From Candidatus Liberimonas magnetica (lineage in GTDB: Bacteria; Elusimicrobiota; Endomicrobiia; Endomicrobiales; JAFGIL01), in contig JAJAPY010000003.1 of the NCBI GenBank assembly GCA_020523885.1, positions 230,702-294,701 of the forward strand: a DNA stretch of 64,000 nt, read 5' to 3'. The notes below the pieces were generated by a model that had not been told where the DNA came from, made no database searches, and saw only the letters and a program-made list of their open reading frames with translations. This document shows positions 43,976-53,594 of the stretch, in pieces (positions within the stretch are counted from its first letter, which is position 1; the number at the start of each line of letters is the position of its first letter). A program made the translations under genes and the position numbers.

Positions 43976-45430
43976 ATGGTAGCCAATAAACCTTATGAAA
44001 AGCTAATAATTAAACACACGTTCTTGCATGCAACTGTTTGCCCGCGATTGGGGTGGCTTGCTCATCATGGGCAACTGCCTGAGGATGACTCGCTTGATGC
44101 TGAATTTTGGATCACGCAAGGTATTGAAATAAATGAGCGGGCATGGAAGCTATTTCCTTCAGGGGTATTAATCCCTGGGAAAATGCAAAAAGCACTAATT
44201 GAAACAAGTACGGCAATTAGGAATAACTCCATACTTTTTGAACCTGCGTTTTCTGCTGATGGGTTTGGAACCCGGGCCGATGTTCTATGTAAGGATGGTA
44301 GCGGTTGGAACCTTATTGAAATAAAATCAGGCAAAACCGCTAAAGAGGAATATATTGAAGATGCAGCATATACTGCGATGGTGATCATGCGTACAGGTCT
44401 GCAAATCAAGACTATTTCCCTGATGCTTGTTTCAGGGGATTACCGAAAAGGCATGCCAGACAAAAAGTTGTTTGTAACCGAAGATATTACCAAAGATGCA
44501 AAAGAACAGGTTGAGAAGTTTAATGCAATAGCTGACTCTACAGCAACTGCCCTTAATGCTCCAAACCCAAGCGAGCCAAAACTTATTTTGGATTGCAAGT
44601 ACTGCGATGTCTTTGAAGATTGTACCGGTAAAGGGATTGAAAATCATATACTTTATTTACCTCGTATCTTAGCTAAACATTTTATTGAATTAGATGAAAG
44701 AGGCATATATAAAATTGAGGATATTCCAGCCGAGATTAAATTAACTGAGGGACAACAGCGGGCATTGCAGGCCGTTCGTACAAAAAAACCTGTAATATCT
44801 CCAGATATGAAAGAAGAACTAAAAGCTATACTATGGCCTGCATGGTACCTGGATTTTGAAACTTGCATGACAACATTACCTCTTTATGATGGCATTGCCC
44901 CTTACGAAACAATAGTTACCCAATATTCCATTCACAAATGCTCAGCTCCAGGGGTTGAAGAAGCCCATTTTGAGTATCTTGCTGACCCTGCCCGTGATTG
45001 CCGGAGAGATATAGCTGAAAACTTGATAAAAACACTTAATGGCAACGGCAGTATCATTGTTTATTCTTCCTATGAACAAGGGATTATTAATGGCCTTACT
45101 AAAACCTACCCTGACCTTTCAGAACCTTTGAAAAAGCTTGTTGATAGAATGGTAGACCTTCTTGCTCTTTTGCGGAGCAATTACAGTCATAAGGATTTCA
45201 AGGGTAGTTATTCAATAAAAAAGGTTCTACCAGTAATGGTTCCTGGCCTTGACTATAGCGATTTGGACATTCAGGAAGGCGGCAGCGCTGCAGTTTTGTT
45301 CGCATATATGGCAATGGGGAAGATTTCAGATGCCAATGAAATCGCGCAGATACGCAAAAACCTACTCACCTACTGTAAACGCGATACTTGGGCAATGGTT
45401 AAATTGCATGAAGTGCTATCTAATTTGTAA
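43976..45430 (+). CDS. Cas4-like nuclease fused to RNase H-like exonuclease (DUF2779 family)
   Basis: A 484-residue protein. The N-terminal half is a PD-(D/E)XK nuclease of the Cas4/RecB type: RADVL and LIEIKSGK supply the catalytic Asp, Glu and Lys. Four Cys, one near the N-terminus (C22 in ATVCPRLGW) and three in LDCKYCDVFEDC (~207-216), fit a 4Fe-4S cluster. The C-terminal half (~285-480) starts with WYLDFETC, the first motif of DEDD/RNase H-like 3'-5' exonucleases, and matches DUF2779. This pairing suggests DNA or RNA processing. No cas genes are nearby. TATAAT at 43928-43933 may serve as -10. Confidence 0.8.
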   Translation: MVANKPYEKLIIKHTFLHATVCPRLGWLAHHGQLPEDDSLDAEFWITQGIEINERAWKLFPSGVLIPGKMQKALIETSTAIRNNSILFEPAFSADGFGTRADVLCKDGSGWNLIEIKSGKTAKEEYIEDAAYTAMVIMRTGLQIKTISLMLVSGDYRKGMPDKKLFVTEDITKDAKEQVEKFNAIADSTATALNAPNPSEPKLILDCKYCDVFEDCTGKGIENHILYLPRILAKHFIELDERGIYKIEDIPAEIKLTEGQQRALQAVRTKKPVISPDMKEELKAILWPAWYLDFETCMTTLPLYDGIAPYETIVTQYSIHKCSAPGVEEAHFEYLADPARDCRRDIAENLIKTLNGNGSIIVYSSYEQGIINGLTKTYPDLSEPLKKLVDRMVDLLALLRSNYSHKDFKGSYSIKKVLPVMVPGLDYSDLDIQEGGSAAVLFAYMAMGKISDANEIAQIRKNLLTYCKRDTWAMVKLHEVLSNL

Positions 45431-45519
45431 GTAAAGGACATTTTTCCATCAACTATCAATATGTTGAAAGATTGTACATTAATTTGACTAAATACCCTGT
45501 AAAAGGTTAAAATTTATTT

Positions 45520-46695
45520 ATGGATAATTCAATTAATGATTTTGAACAACGTCTATCTCTAGATAAAGATTTTGCTGAATTAAGAAATAATCTCAAGATG
45601 AACCAAAATTGTATTTTTAATATAATATGTAAAGAAAATGACGAACTTACTTTTTCAAGAGTAATGAAATATTTACTTGACCCCTTAGAAAACCATGGTT
45701 TAAAAGATGCCTTCTTAAAAGAATTCCTGTCATATTTAAAAAATAAATATCAAAATAATAGTTGGAATGTGGAAAATGTTGATTTAAATAATGCAAAAGT
45801 TTATAAGGAGTATTTTATTGGAGATAGTGGAAGGCTTGATGTATTTATTGAATGTAAAGGTAATCAAAATAGTAATTTATATATAATAATTGAAAATAAA
45901 ATAGATTCCTCAGAAAACGAATACTCAATTGAAGGCAAGACCTTATATCAAACAGAAATTTACAGTCAATGGATTGATAAGAAATACTCTTCTAGCAAAA
46001 ATATAATTTTAAAGTTATTTGTAACCCCAAAAGGTATTGATCCAAAATCAAGCAAATTTGCAAGCATACCGTTTTCCGATATTGCAGCAGTTATTAAAAA
46101 ATTAAAACCTTCAGATGAAAACATAAGTTATTTATTAAAAAATATTCTTTGCTGGATTGAGGAGGTCATTTTAATGGACGATAAATTAAAACCTTTATGT
46201 AATCAAATCTATAAAAAATACAAAGAAGAATTTGATACCATTATACAGTTTATACCAAAAACTGCCGATTTCATAGCAGATATTGCTGAAAAATTAGATG
46301 AAGAAAAATACAATATTCAATCTGGAACATCTTGGATAACGGTAAATCCAATAGAATGGGGTAAAAAGTATGAATTATGGGAGGGCAAAAAGTATACTAT
46401 CCCCAGAATATCTGTATGGATACAAAACAATAAAATGAATATCAGTTTTGTTACTAAGCAAGAAGGGCCAACCTTTGATTGGTTCAATAATTCAGAACAA
46501 ATATTTATGAAAAAAGAACTTAAATCTACTGAAGGAGGTAATAATTTTTACAATATTAAAGATGAAGAGGATTTTATTATTAACGAAGAGAGTCTAGAAG
46601 AAGATATTGGAAGATATGTGAAAATAATAGAAAGTATCTGTAATGAAATATTCAGTAAAATAACAGATAAGGATATTAGTAAATGGAAAGCATAA
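45520..46695 (+). CDS. PD-(D/E)XK nuclease superfamily protein
   Basis: A 391-residue protein of the PDDEXK_4 type. FSRVMKYLLDPLENHGLKDA (~residues 46-65) is the usual N-terminal helix. Catalytic residues lie in GRLDVFIEC (~108) and LYIIIENKID (~123-132), followed by YQTEIYSQWID. Family members are often found in defence and mobile regions, some as single-gene restriction-like factors. A -35-like TTGACT (45484) has only a weak -10. An ECF-like AAC at 45451 lacks CGTA at the right distance. The ~190-residue C-terminal part has no recognised domain. Confidence 0.75.
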   Translation: MDNSINDFEQRLSLDKDFAELRNNLKMNQNCIFNIICKENDELTFSRVMKYLLDPLENHGLKDAFLKEFLSYLKNKYQNNSWNVENVDLNNAKVYKEYFIGDSGRLDVFIECKGNQNSNLYIIIENKIDSSENEYSIEGKTLYQTEIYSQWIDKKYSSSKNIILKLFVTPKGIDPKSSKFASIPFSDIAAVIKKLKPSDENISYLLKNILCWIEEVILMDDKLKPLCNQIYKKYKEEFDTIIQFIPKTADFIADIAEKLDEEKYNIQSGTSWITVNPIEWGKKYELWEGKKYTIPRISVWIQNNKMNISFVTKQEGPTFDWFNNSEQIFMKKELKSTEGGNNFYNIKDEEDFIINEESLEEDIGRYVKIIESICNEIFSKITDKDISKWKA

Positions 46696-46903
46696 CCCAT
46701 TATTTAACTCTAAATTGACGCAAATAATCACACTTCTTGATAAATTTGTAGCTATAACTTCACTTGAAATACCTTTCTTTAAATTATATCAGTTGTAGTG
46801 TGCCTATATTCCCTCTGATTATTCCGATTAAGAATACGACTATACAGATTAATACCTTGCCAAATAATTAAAACTCTCCAAAAATCAATCAAATTAAGAA
46901 TTG

Positions 46904-46938
46904 TATCAACAAATCTGTTTTATTTACGTATATATAAT
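46904..46938 (+). promoter_or_regulatory. ECF-type promoter, copy 2 (MATE gene)
   Basis: TATCAAC (46904-46910), 16-bp spacer, CGTATATATAAT from 46927. It lies at the end of a 309-nt gap (46696-47004) in which I see nothing else. The leader to the ATG at 47005 is ~65 nt. Confidence 0.7.
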
Positions 46939-47004
46939 AGGGGAACTATCCAAAGGATTCTTTCGGATAAAAATACGTTGCTCCTATGAGCTTAACTTAA
47001 AAAT

Positions 47005-48492
47005 ATGATAACTAAAATACAGAAATACATTAATTGGAGATGGAATTGTGAAGGGGGATATAAGGAATTTCTATTTATTGCGTTCCCTCTTATTTTAAGT
47101 ACCAGTTCCTGGTCTTTGGAACATTTTATAGATAGGATGTTCCTTACCTGGTACTCGCCTGCTACTGTTGCAGCAGCAATGCCTTCTGGGATGCTCAACT
47201 TCATTATTATAAGCCTATTTCTTGGAACTGTGGGTTATGTAGACACTTTTGTAGCTCAATATTACGGTGCAAAAATGGACAAGGATATAGGTCCTATTGT
47301 CTGGCAGGGTGTTTATCTTTCAATTATAGGTAGCTTGGTTCTTGCCTTAACGATTCCGTTTGCCGGAAATATTTTTGCGTTGTTTGGCCATACAAATGAA
47401 ATCAGAGACCTTGAAACATCATATTATAGAATACTCTGTTTCGGGGCATTCCCGGTAATAGCCTCAAGCGCTTTGGCAGGGTTTTACGCAGGCCGTGGTA
47501 AAACATGGATCATTATGTGGGTGAACTTTATAAGTACGCTTATATGCATAGTTTTTGACTATATTCTTATTTTCGGAAAATATGGGTTTCCTGAACTTGG
47601 CATCAATGGCGCCGCTATTTCAAATGTCATAGCAGGGACAGTTGGTTTTCTTATTTATTTGGTAGCCATATCAAAAACTACCAACATTGCAAAATATAAC
47701 ACCTTGAGCATTAAACCAAGCTTACAGATTATCAAAAGAATATTTAAATTCGGTTTCCCAAACGGAGTTCAGTTCCTGCTTGATATGGCTGGTTTTACGA
47801 CATTTGTCATGATAGTTGGGAAACTTGGTACAGATAACCTTGCAGCAACAAACATTGCCCTCAATATAAACAGTATCGCTTTTATGCCGATCATAGGCTG
47901 CGGTATTGCCGTAAGCATACTGGTTGGGAAATATATAGGCATGAACAAAGCTGATTTTGCATCAAGAAGTGCATATTCCGGCTTTCATTTAACGATCCTA
48001 TATATATTTACGATAGCTTCTCTCTTTTACTTCTTCCCAAACATATTTATTCTTCCCTTTACAAAAGGGTCTAATCCCAAAGAAATAGAAGCGATGATAC
48101 CTACAATAACTTTTCTTCTTAAGTTCGTAGCTGTATACTCTATATTTGACGCAATGAGCACGATTTTTGCTTCGGCCATCAAAGGAGCCGGAGATACAAA
48201 GTTTGTTATGTATATGCTTTTCTTTGTGTCTTTCTTTGTGCTTGTTATTCCCAGTTATCTGGTTGTTTTTATTTTTGGTAAAGGCCTTTATTATGCCTGG
48301 GCTATAGCATCAATCTATGTCAGCGTCCTCGGCATAGCTTTTTACTTAAGGTTCCTGCAAGGCAAGTGGAAATCAATGAGCGTTATTGAATCTAAAAATA
48401 TTGACCGCTTGCATGCCAATATTCCTGAAGATTCGAATCCTTTTAAAGGTTTAGCGAACATTCCAAGAACCTTAAACGAAGCAATTGATTAG
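47005..48492 (+). CDS. MATE-family multidrug/toxin efflux transporter
   Basis: A 495-residue inner-membrane antiporter with twelve hydrophobic segments in two halves (first half begins FLFIAFPLILSTSSWSLEHF, second FKFGFPNGVQFLLDMAGF near residue 247). Typical MATE sequence: FLGTVGYVDTFVAQYYGA and GAAISNVIAGTVGFLIYL. Family members export cationic compounds using Na+ or H+ gradients. It lies behind an ECF-type promoter, so it may export a toxic compound as part of a stress response. The substrate is unknown. Confidence 0.87.
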   Translation: MITKIQKYINWRWNCEGGYKEFLFIAFPLILSTSSWSLEHFIDRMFLTWYSPATVAAAMPSGMLNFIIISLFLGTVGYVDTFVAQYYGAKMDKDIGPIVWQGVYLSIIGSLVLALTIPFAGNIFALFGHTNEIRDLETSYYRILCFGAFPVIASSALAGFYAGRGKTWIIMWVNFISTLICIVFDYILIFGKYGFPELGINGAAISNVIAGTVGFLIYLVAISKTTNIAKYNTLSIKPSLQIIKRIFKFGFPNGVQFLLDMAGFTTFVMIVGKLGTDNLAATNIALNINSIAFMPIIGCGIAVSILVGKYIGMNKADFASRSAYSGFHLTILYIFTIASLFYFFPNIFILPFTKGSNPKEIEAMIPTITFLLKFVAVYSIFDAMSTIFASAIKGAGDTKFVMYMLFFVSFFVLVIPSYLVVFIFGKGLYYAWAIASIYVSVLGIAFYLRFLQGKWKSMSVIESKNIDRLHANIPEDSNPFKGLANIPRTLNEAID

Positions 48493-48513
48493 TAATAAGT
48501 CTTTTACAACCTT

Positions 48514-48546
48514 TATCAACTATTCCAAGGTTCCTGCGTATATATA
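48514..48546 (+). promoter_or_regulatory. ECF-type promoter, copy 3 (TPR/nuclease operon)
   Basis: TATCAAC (48514-48520), 16-bp spacer, CGTATATATA from 48537. It begins 22 nt after the MATE stop and serves the genes from 48580. Confidence 0.75.
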
Positions 48547-48579
48547 GAAACAGAATGAATAAGGAGTTAAGTAATAACA

Positions 48580-49353
48580 ATGCAAATGTTTGAATATGAG
48601 ATGAATAACAATGACCCTTTAATACAAGTTCAATCTATGCTTTTGGATAATAAACCAATAGACGCATTGATTTTTATGAATGACTATGTATCTAAGCATA
48701 GTTACGATGCAAACGGCTATTACTGGAAAGGTGTAGCATTTTTGTTTTTAAAGAAATATTCTTTTGCCATGACAGCTTTTCAGAATGGTGAAGATCTCAA
48801 TCCACTTGACCAGGATATAATGTTCGGGCTAGGGATCGCGAATATTGCTTTAGGCAATTATGAATCAGGCAAAAATTATATAGAAGAATTTCATAGAAAG
48901 TATCATCCTGAAACAAATGAAGTTATGGGCAGAGCTTCCATGCTTGCTTACGCCGATTTATTCCTTCCAGCAGTTACATTTATCCATATTTCACGTAAAT
49001 ACAAGAGAAATAAAGGATCAGGCATCTTGTTTGATTTTGTGGATGAGGTATTGAAGGATTATGAAGATTATGCCTTATACAAAACCCCGGCAATGGGAAA
49101 TCAGCGCTTACTACTGGACAAAGTTGATGTAAACAACAAGCATAGAATGAAAGAATATATCAGGCAATTAGTGCTTGATTCTTACTGGAAAGACGCACTT
49201 TATTTTTATTGGACTTTTATAAAGATAAGTTGTAATATTAAATGTAATGTAAAGTTTAATAAATTCGGTTGTTTTGCTTGCATGACAACAACTGTTGTTG
49301 GGATTAAAGAGTTCATAAGCAAGTTTTATTTACCTGGCGATGAAATAAGTTAG
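48580..49353 (+). CDS. TPR-repeat protein, partner of the TPR-nuclease
   Basis: A 257-residue soluble helical protein. Residues ~13-110 contain two to three tetratricopeptide-like units (ALIFMNDYVSKHSYDANGYY, YSFAMTAFQNGEDLNPLDQD, LGNYESGKNYIEEF). The C-terminal part has a Cys-rich stretch (CNIKCNVKFNKFGCFACM, ~222-239) that could hold a metal. No enzymatic motif is seen. It precedes the TPR-nuclease gene by 18 nt and probably interacts with it. AAGGAG lies ~13 nt upstream of the ATG, rather far. Confidence 0.7.
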   Translation: MQMFEYEMNNNDPLIQVQSMLLDNKPIDALIFMNDYVSKHSYDANGYYWKGVAFLFLKKYSFAMTAFQNGEDLNPLDQDIMFGLGIANIALGNYESGKNYIEEFHRKYHPETNEVMGRASMLAYADLFLPAVTFIHISRKYKRNKGSGILFDFVDEVLKDYEDYALYKTPAMGNQRLLLDKVDVNNKHRMKEYIRQLVLDSYWKDALYFYWTFIKISCNIKCNVKFNKFGCFACMTTTVVGIKEFISKFYLPGDEIS

Positions 49354-49371
49354 ATTTAGGAGGAGATAGTT

Positions 49372-50784
49372 ATGGATTGGCGTGATGTTGAAAACCCTGA
49401 AAAAGAAAGAGAATATCTTTTAAAAGCTATTGCTCAAAAACCCTCTGCAGAACTTTATTACAAACTAGCGACTGTTTATGAGAATGTTAAAGATTTTAAG
49501 AAAGCGCTTTTTTATGGCAATAAGGCTATTAATATTGAGCCAAACAATATAGAGTTTAATGAATTTATGGCATTCGTTCATGGGAAAAACGGTGATGTTC
49601 CCGATGCGATAAAGTATTGGGAACGTGTTGTTGCTATTGATCCGGAAGACAGCCAATTTAAGATAGACCTATCCACTATGAAAGAATGTTTACCTTTTTG
49701 GATAGAACAGCATAAAAACAGCAAAATAGTTAATGGAGATTCTATGGATAAACCGCTTTGTGATGAAAATTATCAAGATTATTTAGACACAATCCAAACT
49801 GCCAGTAATTTATTGAATAAAAATAATGAATGGATAAACCGTTTTGCTGAATACGCAAAAGGAATTAAAAAAAACATTAGTAGAATTAAGAATAAAAAAG
49901 ATTCTTTTAACCAATGGTCCCCATTATATTTATATATGAACGTTAGCCAAGCAAAGGGTGACGCTATTTTTAATCTGAGATATTTAGGCCAATCTGTTGC
50001 AGATATTGATGTAAAATCGGATGGTTCTGTAAAGTCTATAAAGCTTGATCAGAATAGGTATAAGAAACATAATGAAGACTATTTTGGATTCATTCATAAT
50101 TACGAAGACGACAAAACAATATGGGAGTGGAGTGGGAAGGATGCAACAGCAGCAAAAGCATTTAGAAAGCACTTCTGCAATAATCCTCAAAGAATTAAAG
50201 TCGAGCAAAAAAAAGAGAATCATGAGCACAGAATTGAGAGTATGTTTTTGACAGAATTTTCTAAAAGAGATGCTAAGGATAAGCGTAAAGAGTTGCGTAA
50301 TATACAGCCTGTAAAAATAGCAAAAATTGCCAGGTTCCAAATGCCTACACCATTTAGTGCAAGTAATGATCTAAAATATCCTAAAAATGGGAAAGGTGGA
50401 GGGATTGATATTTTAGCGCGTGTCGGGAAAGGAAACTCTACAAAACTTTGTATTATGGAACTAAAAGATGAAAATACTGCCAAAGAACCGCCAAAAGTAG
50501 CTATTAAGCAGGGGTTGGCATATGCTACCTTTATTTCTAAACTATTAAGAAGTAAAAGTGGTAAAAAATGGTGGAATATATTTGGTTTTTCTGGGAAAGT
50601 ACGTAAGGACCTTAAATTATTAGTCGCTTGTGTAATGCCAATTAGTGAATATAAAGAACGCAATAATGAATCGTTTAAAGGTATAAAAATTGTCCATGAG
50701 GGATGTACTTTTGAATTGCATTACATATATTTCAAAGAAGAGATTAATAAAATATTAGAAATAAATACATCGTTAAATAGTTAA
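49372..50784 (+). CDS. TPR protein with C-terminal PD-(D/E)XK-like nuclease domain
   Basis: A 470-residue protein. Residues ~5-100 hold TPR units (ELYYKLATVYENVKDFKKAL, AIKYWERVVAIDPEDSQF). The C-terminal third (~340-465) contains GGIDILARVG, KLCIMELKDEN and KQGLAYATF, the Asp / Glu-x-Lys / Gln pattern of PD-(D/E)XK nucleases. A TPR sensor joined to a nuclease is a layout often found in defence proteins. AGGAGGAG precedes the ATG. The following MBL gene starts 13 nt later, so the three form an operon. Confidence 0.75.
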   Translation: MDWRDVENPEKEREYLLKAIAQKPSAELYYKLATVYENVKDFKKALFYGNKAINIEPNNIEFNEFMAFVHGKNGDVPDAIKYWERVVAIDPEDSQFKIDLSTMKECLPFWIEQHKNSKIVNGDSMDKPLCDENYQDYLDTIQTASNLLNKNNEWINRFAEYAKGIKKNISRIKNKKDSFNQWSPLYLYMNVSQAKGDAIFNLRYLGQSVADIDVKSDGSVKSIKLDQNRYKKHNEDYFGFIHNYEDDKTIWEWSGKDATAAKAFRKHFCNNPQRIKVEQKKENHEHRIESMFLTEFSKRDAKDKRKELRNIQPVKIAKIARFQMPTPFSASNDLKYPKNGKGGGIDILARVGKGNSTKLCIMELKDENTAKEPPKVAIKQGLAYATFISKLLRSKSGKKWWNIFGFSGKVRKDLKLLVACVMPISEYKERNNESFKGIKIVHEGCTFELHYIYFKEEINKILEINTSLNS

Positions 50785-50797
50785 AGGAAAGGTATAA

Positions 50798-52096
50798 TTG
50801 AAAATCACAATACATCGAGGAACTAAAGAAATAGGGGGGAGTTGTGTTGAAGTCGTAACTTCAAACACACGGATCTTGTTTGATTTTGGTATGCCTTTAG
50901 TGGATTCTGAGAAAAAACCGTTTGATTCTAAAGTGCTAAAAGGAAAAACAATAGAAGATTTGAAGCAATCAGGAATCCTTCCGAACATTCAGGGTTTATA
51001 TAGAGATGAGAAACGTTACGTTGACGCTATATTTATTACTCACTCTCATTTAGATCATTATGGGTTCCTTCAATTTATTCATCCTGAAATACCTATTTAT
51101 GCAAGTGAAGGTGCTATAGAGCTTATTGAAATTACAGGCAAATTCACCCCATCAAAAATTAATATATCTAACCAGTTCCGCAGGCTTAAAGCATGGGGAA
51201 AGGATACAGTAGGAGATATTACTGTCTCCAACTATCTTGTTGACCATTCGGCATTTGACGCGAGAGCGTTCTTAATTGACGCAGATGGCAAACGTTTGTT
51301 CTATACAGGAGACTTTCGCTCTCATGGCCGTAAAGGTAAACTATTTGAAAAAATGATAGACAACCCGCCGAAAGATATTGACTGCCTGCTTATGGAAGGT
51401 TCGATGCTTGGCAGGGAAGGGCAGAAATATAAAGATGAAACCGCTGTTGAAGCTAGAATAACCCAGATACTGAAAGAAGAACATAAAATATCATTTCTTT
51501 TTGTTTCATCCCAGAACATAGACCGGATAGTGTCTGCATATCGCTCTTGTATAAAAGCTAAAGCATTGTTTGTTATTGATATATACACGGCTTATATTCT
51601 TCACAAATTAAAACCTATATCAAAAGGGATAATCCAGTATAATTCAGATAATGTACGGGTATATTTTATTAAGAACCAGGTAGATACTCTTGTTAGATTG
51701 ACAGGCACAGAGTTACTCTATAAATTTAAAACTAGTAGAATAAAGATACCTGAAATCAACAGCACAAAAAGCAAAATCCTTATGGTCATGCGTGATAATT
51801 CTTTTTTCCCTATTCTAACCAAACATATAGATAAGTTAAAAGGTTCTCAAATAATTTATTCAATGTGGAACGGGTATCTAAAGCCTGAACACGTAGAAAT
51901 ATGGTATCACAAAGGCATTAACCTTGAACAAGTGCATACTAGTGGCCATGCTATAGTAGAAGACCTTCAGCGGTTTGCAAAGGCAGTTAATCCTAAAACT
52001 CTTATACCTATTCATACCTTTGAACCTGAAAAGTATAAACAACTCTTCAAAAACGTAATACTCTTAAAAGACGGCGAAGAATATACAATCAGCTAA
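50798..52096 (+). CDS. MBL-fold RNase J-like nuclease
   Basis: A 432-residue metallo-beta-lactamase-fold protein. Zinc ligands lie in ITHSHLDHYGF (~residues 81-91), VDHSAFDARAF and YTGDFRSHGRK. The C-terminal TSGHAIVEDLQRF and IPIHTFEPEKY are hallmarks of RNase J / beta-CASP enzymes. The central beta-CASP part is more divergent than in housekeeping RNase J, and the protein is about 120 residues shorter, since the C-terminal domain is absent. It starts at TTG 50798 behind AAAGGAAAGG. RNA cleavage is the probable activity; the operon link to a TPR-nuclease suggests a specialised role. Confidence 0.82.
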   Translation: MKITIHRGTKEIGGSCVEVVTSNTRILFDFGMPLVDSEKKPFDSKVLKGKTIEDLKQSGILPNIQGLYRDEKRYVDAIFITHSHLDHYGFLQFIHPEIPIYASEGAIELIEITGKFTPSKINISNQFRRLKAWGKDTVGDITVSNYLVDHSAFDARAFLIDADGKRLFYTGDFRSHGRKGKLFEKMIDNPPKDIDCLLMEGSMLGREGQKYKDETAVEARITQILKEEHKISFLFVSSQNIDRIVSAYRSCIKAKALFVIDIYTAYILHKLKPISKGIIQYNSDNVRVYFIKNQVDTLVRLTGTELLYKFKTSRIKIPEINSTKSKILMVMRDNSFFPILTKHIDKLKGSQIIYSMWNGYLKPEHVEIWYHKGINLEQVHTSGHAIVEDLQRFAKAVNPKTLIPIHTFEPEKYKQLFKNVILLKDGEEYTIS

Positions 52097-52143
52097 CCTT
52101 TCACGCTTTAAACCCAATTAAAAATCAATTTAATTAAAAACTT

Positions 52144-52178
52144 CATCAACAATTCCGGACTTGCTGCGTATATATAAT
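52144..52178 (+). promoter_or_regulatory. ECF-type promoter, copy 4 (dnaB-clpX-sigma-CHAT operon)
   Basis: CATCAAC (52144-52150), 16-bp spacer, CGTATATATAAT from 52167, then GGCAGGAGGAGGG and the dnaB ATG. Because this operon includes the ECF sigma gene, the promoter would give positive autoregulation. Confidence 0.75.
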
Positions 52179-52198
52179 ATAGGCAGGAGGAGGGATTT

Positions 52199-53554
52199 AT
52201 GGCAGAATTGATGGATAAAATACCGCCGCAAGCGATAGAAGCTGAAATGGCTGTTCTAGGATCAATGCTGATAGAAAAAGAAGCTATCTCAAAGGTTTTG
52301 GACCTTGTCAGGGATTACGACTTTTACAAAGAAGCGCATAAACGGATTTTCAGAACGATACAAGAAATGTTTCTTGAGAACCAGGCTGTTGATGCAGTTG
52401 TGATCTCTTCAAAACTGAATAAAGATAACCTCTTAAATGAAGTCGGAGGTGCTTCATATATTACAGAACTGATTAACAAGGTTTCTACGGCAGCTAATGT
52501 TGAGCATTATGCACAGATTGTAAGGGAGAAATCTATACTCCGGCAGGTTATAGTAACCGGAACTAATATAGTTACCGCTGCTTTTAACGAAAAAACCTCT
52601 GCTGATGAAATATTAGATGTTGCTGAAAGCACCATATTCAGTATCGCACAAAACCGTTTGTCCCACGACTTTTCTAAAGTTTCAGACCTTATACATTCTT
52701 CTCTTGAAAAGCTGGAAAAGATTCACAAGGACAAAAATGACGTTCCCGGGTTAAGGACTGGTTTTGCCAAGCTTGACAGCCTGACAGCAGGCCTCCAGCC
52801 TTCTGACTTGATACTGCTTGCCGCAAGGCCGTCAATGGGCAAAACAGCCTTTGCCCTTAATATTGTGGAAAATGTCGCTTTAAAACAGAAAAAACCGGTA
52901 GCGATGTTTTCAATAGAAATGTCAAAAGATTCGTTGATGACAAGGCTTATTTGTTCATCAAGCCGTGTCAATGCTCACAATGCAAGGCGGGGATACTTAT
53001 CTACACGCGACTGGCCTGCGTTGACTACAGGAGCCGCTAGACTTTCAGAAACGGATATATACATAGATGACAGCACCAACTTAAGTGTGCTGGATCTAAG
53101 GGCAAGGGCCAGAAGGCTTGCCAGCGACCTTAAAAACGAGAAGAAAGAGCTTGCGCTTATTGTTATAGATTACATACAGATGATGAGAGGGTCGGGAAGA
53201 GCCGAATCACGGCAGCAGGAGATGGCGGAAATATCCCGCTCCCTTAAAGGGCTTGCCAGGGATTTGAAGGTACCCGTACTGGCATTAAGCCAGCTTTCAA
53301 GGAAACCTGAGGAAAAAGGCAGGGAAAGGCAGCCCCAGCTATCAGACTTGAGGGACTCAGGCGCACTTGAGCAGGATGCAGACGTTGTGATGTTCATATA
53401 CAGGGAATCGTATTATACAAAGACCGAAGAAAACCAGAATACAGCCAATATTATTATAGCCAAGCAGCGCAATGGGCCTACAGACACTATAGATTTGAAC
53501 TTTTTCAAGGATTATACGCGGTTTGAGGATGCCGAGGAGATTATTTCAGAATAG
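52199..53554 (+). CDS. dnaB: Replicative DNA helicase DnaB
   Basis: A 451-residue DnaB of normal length. The N-terminal domain (PPQAIEAEMAVLGSMLIE ... 1-150) interacts with primase, and the RecA-like C-terminal domain has Walker A ARPSMGKTAFAL (~residue 208), Walker B LALIVIDYIQMM and SQLSRKPEEKG. It unwinds DNA ahead of the fork as a hexamer. It is unusual to find it at the head of an operon with a ClpX-like ATPase, an ECF sigma and a CHAT protease. Whether this is the only dnaB or a paralogue cannot be told here. Confidence 0.93.
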   Translation: MAELMDKIPPQAIEAEMAVLGSMLIEKEAISKVLDLVRDYDFYKEAHKRIFRTIQEMFLENQAVDAVVISSKLNKDNLLNEVGGASYITELINKVSTAANVEHYAQIVREKSILRQVIVTGTNIVTAAFNEKTSADEILDVAESTIFSIAQNRLSHDFSKVSDLIHSSLEKLEKIHKDKNDVPGLRTGFAKLDSLTAGLQPSDLILLAARPSMGKTAFALNIVENVALKQKKPVAMFSIEMSKDSLMTRLICSSSRVNAHNARRGYLSTRDWPALTTGAARLSETDIYIDDSTNLSVLDLRARARRLASDLKNEKKELALIVIDYIQMMRGSGRAESRQQEMAEISRSLKGLARDLKVPVLALSQLSRKPEEKGRERQPQLSDLRDSGALEQDADVVMFIYRESYYTKTEENQNTANIIIAKQRNGPTDTIDLNFFKDYTRFEDAEEIISE

Positions 53555-53594
53555 GATATATGAATGTATTTATTTTGTGCTGGGAGGATGCAGG

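Noticed and set aside
45447..45480. Fifth ECF-type promoter upstream of the PDDEXK gene
   Set aside because: CATCAAC is present, but no CGTA occurs 16 bp downstream; the nearest similar word is off by about 5 bp.
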